This document shows, one piece after another, positions 56,582 to 64,000 of a DNA stretch of 64,000 nt. The notes below the pieces were generated by a model. It had not been told where the DNA came from and did no database searches. It was given only the letters and a program-made list of their open reading frames with translations. The stretch's first letter is position 1; each line of letters starts with the position of its first letter. Made by a program: the position numbers and the translations under genes. The stretch comes from Trebouxia sp. TZW2008 (taxonomy: Eukaryota; Chlorophyta; Trebouxiophyceae; Trebouxiales; Trebouxiaceae). The stretch spans positions 1 to 64,000 of the forward strand of contig BDIU01000127.1 of assembly GCA_002118135.1 (NCBI GenBank), in the 5' to 3' direction.

Positions 56582-57282
56582 TTACAATAACAGTTGTTGC
56601 AGCAGTATGTCATCCAGTGAATGATGCGCGAACCATGTTGTTGTAAAGTCTTAGAGATGGATTCGCGGTTTGCAATGATGGCTGCATGTTCTGTTTGTTT
56701 GGTAGCAAATGCATTAACCTGAGCTCATAGAATACGACATACAGTGCACTGCATGCCCGGCCACCTGCATCGATCACCACATCGGTAGAGCTGGATGACA
56801 CCAGATGCTGCAAATAGCAGCCAACTCATTTCCCATTGGCAAGGCAGATGCAAGCTTACTGTGGGCCTGAAATTTCAAGCTACACTTGTCACTTTCTTGC
56901 AGCACTTGACAAGTATGAAACAGCATGTCGATTGCTATGATTGGTTCAGTGTCAAAATTGGCATGAGCACTATAACTCGGGACTGTCAGAGGCTGCTGTG
57001 CCACAGCAAAACTGCAATTTGACTGCTTGATTGATCTGAAAAGTCTGCAATTTGGGCGATTGCGACAGGAGAGCATTTGCAATCAGCAATAGAGCTCGAA
57101 AATTGATGGCAACCCAGAGCTCCAGGAACATGGTACTCCTGGCACAGCTTAAGCCAACTTTTAAAGCTTGTGCAGAAGCTGCTATTCCTTCTGTGACTGC
57201 ACACCCCTGCCCAGCTGCTGAGTGCATCACAGTCTATTGCCATCTGCGTAGACATTTTTGTGACTGCACTGCCTGTGTAGGT
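56582..57282. terminator. Convergent 3' ends, SMG1 / SufC
   Basis: The gap between convergent stops. TGTAA at 56642-56646, 61 nt past the SMG1 stop, is its likely polyadenylation signal. A TTACA at 56582-56586 is the only TGTAA noticed on the minus strand and would give SufC a 3' untranslated region of about 700 nt, overlapping the SMG1 stop. No additional gene is supported here. Confidence 0.45.
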
Positions 57283-58938
57283 TCAATCTGGGTTGCCAGA
57301 CATTGCTGGCTGTTGCTGCTGTTGTTGTACAGCCCCATTGCTGCCTTGTGCTTGAATCACTTTCCTGATTCCCTCATACCCTTCAGCCTCCAAGATGTCT
57401 GCGATGCTGATGCCACCGCTCAGGATGATCTTGCCAGATTCCATCACATGCACCTGATCTGGCTTGATCAGATTCAACAACCTCTGCAAGACAGACAGCT
57501 TTTGTCAGACAGCGTTTCATGTTAAAGCATGGGACTTAGTGCCCTCAGAAAGCAGCATGCAAGAAATAGCAGCAGCAGCCAAGGTGTTTTCTGAGAGCAG
57601 TTGCAGGCATTGGTTCAGCATCTACTTGCTGCTACTTGCTGAAGCACAACTCCTGCTGACAAGCATAGTCACCAGACTATAAGCAGAGTCAAGAGATGTC
57701 AGCAATGTACCTTGTAATGTGTGACCATGACAGTGGCAGTTTCAGGCTTGGTGAGGCCGTTCACTGCGGATGCTACATCTTTGAGTGCGTCTATATCCAG
57801 TCCTGAGTCTATCTCATCCAGAATGGACAGCTCAGCGTCCAACACAGACATTTGCAAAATCTCATTTCGCTTCTTTTCTCCACCTGCATCAGAATGTGGC
57901 TTGTTTTGCCAATTTTGCTAACGGCATGCAGCATTGTTTTGCCAGCTATTCTGACACTGCCTTAATGCAGATTGGCTTCCAAATGCCAGGTGTGCTGTAA
58001 GAACAAGCTATGATTTCTGGCACAGGGATTAATGTTGGCCTACTCCCATTTGCAACATACGTACACAGACGCGTGCATCTGATGCATACAGGACGAGAAG
58101 GCATGGAAAACAGGATGCAACCACCAACATGTTGTGCAAGTGATTGCTGATGCAGTATTCATGTTGTACCTGAGAAGCCTTCATTTACATTGCGATCCAG
58201 AAAGCTTGCATCCATATTCAGACTTTGTAGCTGCATAGGCACACAGACTCAATGACAGGTAAAAGTGCAAATGATCACAGCAGTGTCAGTCAGACATTTG
58301 AGAACCTGCCCAGAACCTGCAGACAAGCTTTTGGCATGCTACCTTTGGCGTGATAAAGCCATAGAACTCTAGAGGATCTAGTTCAGGCACGCCTTGTGCT
58401 GCTCTCCTGGCATTTGCAGACATACGCAGAAACTCCGCATTCGAGACACCAGGCACTTCTATGGGACTTTGGAAAGACATGAACAGGCCTGAGCGAGCCC
58501 TCTCTTCAGGCTCAAGATCAAGTAGATTCTGCCCTTTGTATGTGGCTGCACAGACAGAGCTTCTGTGTTGCTAACTGCATTTGCAGCAGTAGGCGGTGCT
58601 AAGAACTCTAGTGACAACTGCTTACCTGTGCCAGCAGTGACCTCGTAGTCTGGATGTCCAACAAGGACTTTCGACAATGTTGACTTGCCAGAGCCATTTG
58701 TTCCCATGATAGCATGTGTCTCGCCTTTCTTGACGGTCAGGTCAACCCCTCTCAAAATATGCTCGCCAGTCGCTGCTACGCGGGCCTCTAGGCCTCGGAC
58801 TTCTAGCATGACATCGCCAGAGGCACATCTCACGCTCACAGCCCTATGGCATCGCTGAGTGAGACGCAACGGCCGTCGCGCAAAGGAGCTATGACTTTGC
58901 GGCACTAGCTGCGCGTGCCCGAAGGCATAGGTTTGCAT
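57283..58938 (-). CDS. SUFC: SufC, plastid Fe-S cluster assembly ATPase
   Basis: Five exons: 58938-58626, 58545-58343, 58230-58170, 57883-57711 and 57483-57283. They total 317 codons with matching phases. SufC is the ABC-type ATPase of the SufBCD scaffold that assembles iron-sulfur clusters; in algae it acts in the plastid. Visible are Walker [23 protein letters not shown] (Q-loop), [17 protein letters not shown] (ABC signature), Walker [13 protein letters not shown], and VTHY (H-loop). The first about 50 residues ([12 protein letters not shown]..., many Ser/Arg/His, no acids) look like a chloroplast transit peptide ending before the ABC domain at [16 protein letters not shown] six codons upstream is not preferred over the ATG at 58938. 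The C-terminus has a polyQ run and ends MSGNPD, an extension beyond the bacterial protein. Start codons of SufC and the HA gene are about 78 bp apart. Confidence 0.96.
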
Positions 58939-59016
58939 GCTGACGGCTGTGCTCACAACATCAGTCGCACGAAAGGTTACCGAGCGTCAAGAGCCGCGCT
59001 GTGACGCTATGTCGGT
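58939..59016. promoter_or_regulatory. Short divergent spacer, SufC / HA-domain gene
   Basis: If the HA-domain gene starts at the ATG at 59017, only 78 bp separate the two start codons, again implying shared or overlapping promoters. The 5' exon of the HA gene is not firm, so the true distance may be larger. Confidence 0.35.
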
Positions 59017-62000
59017 ATGATAGCAGAAGCGGTTGCGGTTTTGACTAAAGATTGCAGTCAACAGAGTCGAGTCGAGACGAAGGACATCAAGCACTGCAGC
59101 ATGCAGCTCTTGGACGCATCATGCTTGACATTGCGGGAGTCACCACCGCAGCATCAGCGACTCAAGCTCAAACTGCTACTGCATGCATGTCAGCTTTGGC
59201 TCGAGACTGTACAGCTCCCAATTAACTCAGTGTGGCTGCGTACAACGTGTTTTGCCCGGTTGCACAGCACCACTCCGGTCTCTTTGGAAGGGATATAGAG
59301 CGTCTCGAAGCCGCGCTTGCACCTGTTGTTGCACATCTGAGGTCACAGCAGCACATCAGCTGTTGGATCGCTTCTGGCAAGTAAGTCAGACGGAACTTCT
59401 GCAGAAGCCATGCACTCTCGTGCATCGAAACGGGCATGGCTGAATAACTTTGCACCAGCAGTGCTTTCGAGCACCTGATTCTGCAGGCCAGAGGTGTTGC
59501 CGATGCTCAGCAACGACAGATCCTGGTGGACGCTGCTTCATTGCAGCCTGCAACAGCATCAAACAGCAGCAGTGCTTTCAGCTCCGACTTGCCTGGAATC
59601 AATGACTTCTGGAAGCTGCATGATGGGGCTGTTGATGTGCCCAAGGTCAGCCAAAGAATCAGCTTCACACCTCAAGCACCTGATGCTGACCCAATTGCAT
59701 GTTCAATTGAGATGTCACTGCAGGTTGCAGAAGCTTCACAGCAGCTGATACAGCTACAGCAGCTTTTGGGCAGTCAGGATGATGTGGATATTGTATGGAT
59801 GCTCACCCGAGAGCCAGGGTACAGCTCTCAGCCTCATCATGTGGTACAGACATGTGATCAAAATGCTGCATTTGCTGCTGTTGGGGGCGATTTTGACATG
59901 CATCAAGTTGAGAACTGCAATTGCACTTCTGCATGCAACTTTGCAATGACATTACATCCACTGCATTTAGAAGAGCAAGTCAAGTCATGTTGCAACCAAA
60001 ATGGCAGCTCTGATCACGCCAAAAATGTTGCAACAGGTCACTTGAGCACAACACATTCAGCAAGCATGTGGCAAATGCTTGTCTCCAGTGCTGCAGGCTA
60101 TTGACGCCTGAACTGGATTAAATTGCATCAGCTTGATGACATGAACAAGGCAATTTACTGCCAGAAACCAATTGCAACATGTCATTTGAGCAAAATAAAG
60201 ACCAGCAAGCATGTGAACAGTGCCTCAGCGACAGACCATTTTTGTCTCAAATGCTGCAGGCTGTTGACTGCAGACACTAGACATCTGATATCCAGGCTTC
60301 TGGCCATGAGACTGGCAGCAGAGTCCACCAATGTCAATGTCATCAAGGAAATCAAGGATGCAGCGCATGCGCAATAGCCTATTTAGCATGAGGGCAGTGC
60401 CTCACTGCCTGTTTTTGGTGCTGCAGGCTGTTGACAGCAGACATTTGCCATCTGACCTCCAGGCTTCTGGCCATGAGACTGGCAGCAGAGTCCACTGATG
60501 TCAACGTCATTCAGGTCATTAAGGACGCAGCAAATGAGCGATAACCTGATCAGCATGAGTCTTTGGTGCTGCAGGCTGTTGACCGCAGACATTGGCCATT
60601 TGACGTCAAGACTGCTGGCCATGAGGCTTGCAGCAGAGTCTCACTGATGTCAATGTCACCAAGGTCATTGAGGACGCAGCAAATGAGCAATAGCCTAACC
60701 AGCATGAGGGCAGTGGCTCACTGCCTGTCTGTGGTGCTGCAGGTTGTTAACAGCAGACATTGGCCATCTGACCTCCAGGCTTCTGGCCATGAGGCTTGCA
60801 GCAGAATCTACTGATGTGAATGTCATCAAGGTGGTTGAGGAGCATCCCTCACTGCTGCTGCAGCAGATCTTCACTGTAGATCAGCAGGTATGCACGCAGA
60901 GACAAGTTTCTTTGTGCTTTGTTGCATACACAGATTTTCAGCAGTGTACACTGCTGTGGATGTCATCAAGGTTGTTGAGGAGCGTCCCTGCAGCAGATCT
61001 TCACTGTGATCAGCAGGTATGCTCAATGGGACAGTGGCATTCTCACATTGTGGCACTGCTTTGAGATGGAGAATTGCTGTTTTGACAAAGTAGCATTGGA
61101 TGGCACTTTGGTGCATAAAATTGTGAGACACAAGTTGTGAGCAGCAATGCAAATCACAGCACATGGCTCCTGAAGCGGCCCACTGCAGCTCGACCGCCAC
61201 AAAAGACACCCCTCTCAAAATATTGCATATACATGTGTTTGTGCATGAAAGCATGCCTGATACAGTCAATTTCTCTTCATAAGGAGTGCTTCGGTCATGC
61301 AGATAACTGTCCTTATGTCTTGTTATCCATACTGTGAGGTGTCATTGCAGTCAGCATACCGCAATTGACTCCCAAGGATACCGTCCTCTGATCAACTATG
61401 TCCTTACACCAAGTGTCCGCACCAGGAGACGTTACTGTACCTCACATTGCTGCAGGAGAATGGAGCTGACAGGGTGAAGGCTTGGCAGCATGGCCTGGTG
61501 TCTGATGGGCAGCTTGAATGGGACAAGCACTGTCTGCAGCTAGTTCAGTATGCTCAACAGCATAGAGATGCTCACATTGGGTACAGAGATGGTGATGATC
61601 CTGATCTTGTCCGCTGGGCCAAGAAGCAGAGGCATGCCCACAAAGAGGGGACTCTATTGACTAGCAGGTCTGTGACAAAGTTACTCATGCCGCCGGCTTG
61701 TATAGTTCACAGCCTATGTGGCCTTTTGTCAAACTTGTTTTGCTCATGCACTGTGGTACATGGGTTTGTCAGGTTTCATATGTTGTGTCCAGAACTAAGG
61801 CAACCCTTGCTTATGCTTTATGTGAAAACGGTGTCTGCAGCTATGTGATCTGCTCTTTCAAAATGGCATGAGGTCTGAAGTGCGTGCTGCATGTTGTGTC
61901 AGATTTGGTGATGTCATTACTGGCCAGTGGGGGCAGCTGCTTTGCATGCTGCAGTGTTTGCAAGTGAACTTGAGGCGCATCAACAGCTTCTGTGATGCCA

Positions 62001-63050
62001 TCAAATGGTATGTGGCCAGCATCTTACTTAGTTGACATTTTCATGCTGACGCTTTGCAGGGCACAACAGCTGCAAGAGCTGGGCTTTGAGCTGGATGATG
62101 AGTCAGCTGAGTGGATGCGCTGGTTCAATGAAGTCAAGCTGCACAATCAATTGCAAGGCCATAGCTGCCCAGGGCCTTTAACCACAGGCACTTCGTTCAT
62201 GCTGACAAATTGGTGAGGTCTGATGCATATCCTTCATTCACGCTGGCAAACTGTTGCGTTTCGTTGAGGTCACTGCCCAGGCCCTTCAACCAACCCTAAG
62301 GATTTCATTTATACTGGCAACCTGGTGAGATGTGTTGAATGCACTGCCCACGCCTTTGAACTACTATATCATCACTGAGTCCTATGAGTCATGCAGGCTC
62401 ACAGTCTGGTCAGATCTGGTGCTCTACTATAGCCTAAATTATAATGCATGCTTTGTGCAGAAAGGCTGCACAGCCATGCATCTTCAGACAGACGGCAACT
62501 CAGACACTGCCATGATCTGACATACAGTCTGCATTGATGTGGCACGCTTGTGTAGCTGGGCAATCCAGATGAACCTTACCCACATTACAAAAGTTTCCAA
62601 AAATAAATAAATATTGAGGCTTGTCAATACTTTGCTGCTGCATATCATGCAGTTCACATGATCATGTTGTGTTCTGACGATGCACTAATGTTCCTGTGCT
62701 TGTCACCTGTTGGTGGCCTTAAGCAGGTTTGATTTGCGGCTGATCAGGCACCTGCAATTGCTTGCGCCAGTTGTACTCAATCATGCGGCCTCCTTTTGTA
62801 TGCAAACTTATTTAAGAGGGCTCAATATACGTTGCCTGCCAGGGCTGATGCAAGCAGAGATGACTGCAGATGACATGCTACATACCACTTGATGACCCTG
62901 TCTTGCCATACTTCCAAACTTGTTTGTGCCTTGTCACGCAGGTGTAGCGTGCAGAGGGTGGCAAAACGAGCAAGAGTCATGCTGCCTGAGAGAGAGGCCT
63001 TACTAAACAGCATTGAGTTTGACTGGACCTGTGCTGATGCATTGTCATGA
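59017..63050 (+). CDS. Helicase-associated (HA) domain protein
   Basis: Firm exons: 59487-59818, 60743-60887, 61456-61667, 62060-62212 and 62942-63050 (stop TGA), all in phase. A short upstream exon ending at 59380 (LLDRFWQ, then GTAAGT) also fits. The first exon and start codon are unresolved; an ATG at 59017 opens a 93-codon frame that must be spliced. The C-terminal half has two HA domains: LVQYAQQHRDAHIGYRDGDD with DLVRWAKKQRHAHKEGTL and QQLQELGFELD, and then SAEWMRWFNEVK with a diverged second unit ending REALLNSIEFDW. HA domains are three-helix modules seen C-terminal to some helicases and in many algal and bacterial proteins, probably binding nucleic acid. No helicase motor motifs were found, so this is an HA-only protein by this model. 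The exon at 60743 (LTADIGHLTSRLLAMRL) was tandemly duplicated. Subcellular site unknown. Confidence 0.75.
60260..61020 (+). repeat. Tandem exon-intron array in the HA gene
   Basis: A unit of about 148-168 bp containing a GGTGCTGCAG acceptor and the first about 30 codons of the exon is present four times, starting at 60260, 60427, 60575 and 60743. Copies 1 and 2 read LLTADTRHLISRLLAMRLAA and LLTADICHLTSRLLAMRLAA in frame, then run into stops. Copy 3 has a 1-base deletion. Copy 4 alone continues to a GTATGC donor (60888) and is the working exon. A fifth, partial copy of its 3' edge with donor lies at about 60955-61020. Confidence 0.93.
61263..61437. mobile_element. TA-flanked MITE-like element, copy 3
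   Basis: A 175-bp element in an intron of the HA gene, flanked by TA (61261-61262 and 61438-61439). The left end reads CAGTCAATTTCTCTTCATAA. The right end, read inward, is CAGTAACGTCTCCTGGTGCG and continues GGACACTTGGTGTAAGGACA like copy 1. Orientation is opposite to copy 1 and the terminal repeats have diverged. Confidence 0.65.
62225..62340 (+). repeat. Downstream copies of an HA-gene donor edge
   Basis: The end of exon 62060-62212 (GGGCCTTTAACCACAGGCAC, then CATGCTGACAAATTG and donor GTGAGG) is copied twice in the next intron. A partial copy lies at about 62230-62270 (TTCATTCACGCTGGCAAACTG) and a longer one at about 62276-62338 (GCCCAGGCCCTTCAACCAAC, ending CTGGCAACCTG then GTGAGA). Both lost the frame. 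Confidence 0.8.
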
Positions 63051-63745
63051 ACGTACCTGCACACAATTGTGGACGAGAGTAACTTCAAAGAGAGTGGTGC
63101 CAGAGTCATTGCTTCAAGACACCTTTAGAGCTGTGTTAGATGAACTTTTGATTGGCGTTTCAGTGTTACAAGTGCCTGACTTCAGATGACTGCTTCAACC
63201 TGATAGTCCCCAGGTGCTACCTAGTCAGTCAGTGAGTGGTCGTCACCCACAGCAACTTTACTCTCCTTTTTCGAAAAGAAGACTGTATACACAGTAGTAA
63301 GCATGTGAGGTATTTGACGGGAGTGATTGACATTAATAATTTATGATAAATTGTATCTTTCTGTATGTTGACATGTACTGAAGGCATCAGCGTGCTCTGC
63401 CTTTTCTGCCTATGACACAAGGACAAAGCCTTCCGCGTTGATGACTGCATCAGTAGCTTCAGCTGTGAATTGCTGCCAACTGCACCAGCAAATGTCTGGT
63501 GCTGAGCCTGTGTTCCCCACATTCCCTTGATTGCGGAACCGCGCATGCAGCAGGATGATTGGATGATTTGTGTACTCCCCTGCGCATCAGTACGGGAGCG
63601 CGCACTGCCCATGATCTGCACTGGCAAGACCTCATGGCGTGCACGCCCCCGTCAATGCTTAAGGGTGGCACTGCACAAGCACCTCAATCAACCATCTGAC
63701 TTGCAAAACTGGTCCTTGGGGTTCATTTGACCCAGGTCAGACAGT
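63051..63745. other. Convergent gap, HA gene / right-edge gene
   Basis: No gene was recognised. Near 63480-63400 the minus strand carries a degraded copy of the right-edge gene's last exon and its upstream intron (CCAGACATTTGCTGGTGCA and, 60-70 bases on, GGCAGAAAAGG). The true versions lie near 63850-63820. No TGTAA was noticed shortly after the HA-gene stop. Confidence 0.4.
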
Positions 63746-64000
63746 TTAGCCCTCATAAGCCATCTGCCAGAAGGCCCGTTCATGCTCAGCAATCTTGCCA
63801 CATGCTTCAATGGCCGCGTCCTTTTCTGCCTGTACATGCACCAGCAGATGTCTGGACATAACCGCTCAGGATATTGCACTCAATTGTTTGCAGTGACTTA
63901 CGCGCTGCTTAGACCGAATCGTCAAGCATCCGAGCTGTACATGTCGCAGTGCTGCTGTAACTTGTACCTGACTAGCTTGTTGCAGTGCACTGTCTACTAG
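63746..64000 (-). CDS. Last exon of a minus-strand gene leaving the window
   Basis: Exon 63829-63746 follows a GTACAG acceptor and encodes AEKDAAIEACGKIAEHERA, then FWQMAYEG and a TAA stop (27 codons). The peptide is a helical, charged C-terminus with no recognised family. A further exon probably lies between 63905 and 64000, where a GTAAGT donor follows an open stretch, but its frame cannot be fixed here. The gene continues beyond 64000. Confidence 0.4.

Noticed and set aside
58939..58956. GTG upstream of the SufC ATG as the start
   Set aside because: Nuclear eukaryotic genes normally start at ATG and the transit peptide reads well from 58938.
60260..60740. Copies 1-3 of the HA exon considered as mutually exclusive alternative exons
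   Set aside because: None has a donor and copies run into stops or a frameshift; only the copy at 60743 can be spliced onward.

Overview
This window is nuclear DNA of a eukaryote, most likely a green alga. Every well-supported gene is split by introns (GT..AG, acceptors usually TGCAG). A SufC iron-sulfur ATPase carries a plastid-type leader. TGTAA, the usual chlorophyte polyadenylation signal, lies 61-149 nt after several stop codons. The class (perhaps Trebouxiophyceae) is a guess. I see no bacterial operon, CRISPR array, rRNA or tRNA.

Layout, left to right. 1-1389: no confident gene. 1390-12021 (minus): exons that probably form one large gene, with helical-repeat-like exons upstream and an Ala-rich/charged segment plus a C-terminal U-box; the C-terminal module is firm, continuity is not. 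12955-17534 (plus): alanine aminotransferase, 7 exons. 18139-19801 (minus): C2-domain protein, 6 exons. 20367-24381 (minus): WD40-like protein, 12 exons. 24450-27416 (plus): mitochondrial-type class II sirtuin, 6 exons. 28118-31457 (minus): Nudix NADH pyrophosphatase ending in the peroxisomal signal SKL, 7 exons. 31730-56581 (plus): SMG1, the giant PI3K-like kinase of nonsense-mediated mRNA decay; 38 exons resolved, about 4,020 residues. 57283-58938 (minus): SufC, 5 exons. 59017-63050 (plus): protein with two C-terminal helicase-associated (HA) domains. 63746-64000 (minus): last exon of a gene leaving the window. For ALAT, C2, WD40, sirtuin, Nudix and SufC the exon phases add up from start to stop; for SMG1 they add up on both sides of one unresolved stretch.

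Genes mostly alternate in divergent and convergent pairs. Start codons of divergent pairs can be very close: 68 bp (WD40/sirtuin), 272 bp (Nudix/SMG1), about 78 bp (SufC/HA). This suggests shared promoters. The products do not form one pathway; they cover RNA surveillance, Fe-S assembly, NAD(H) metabolism (sirtuin and NADH pyrophosphatase), amino-acid metabolism and ubiquitination.

The most striking feature is not a gene. In the U-box gene, ALAT, sirtuin, Nudix, SMG1 and the HA gene, introns hold one to about seven decaying tandem copies of the adjacent exon edge together with its splice site, spaced about 60-280 bp. Copies of an acceptor edge lie upstream of the working exon and copies of a donor edge lie downstream, as expected from short tandem duplications across exon-intron junctions. 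A second pattern is a small non-autonomous TA-flanked element (about 175-200 bp, CAGTAAACTC... ends) present three times plus one decayed copy, each inside or next to introns.
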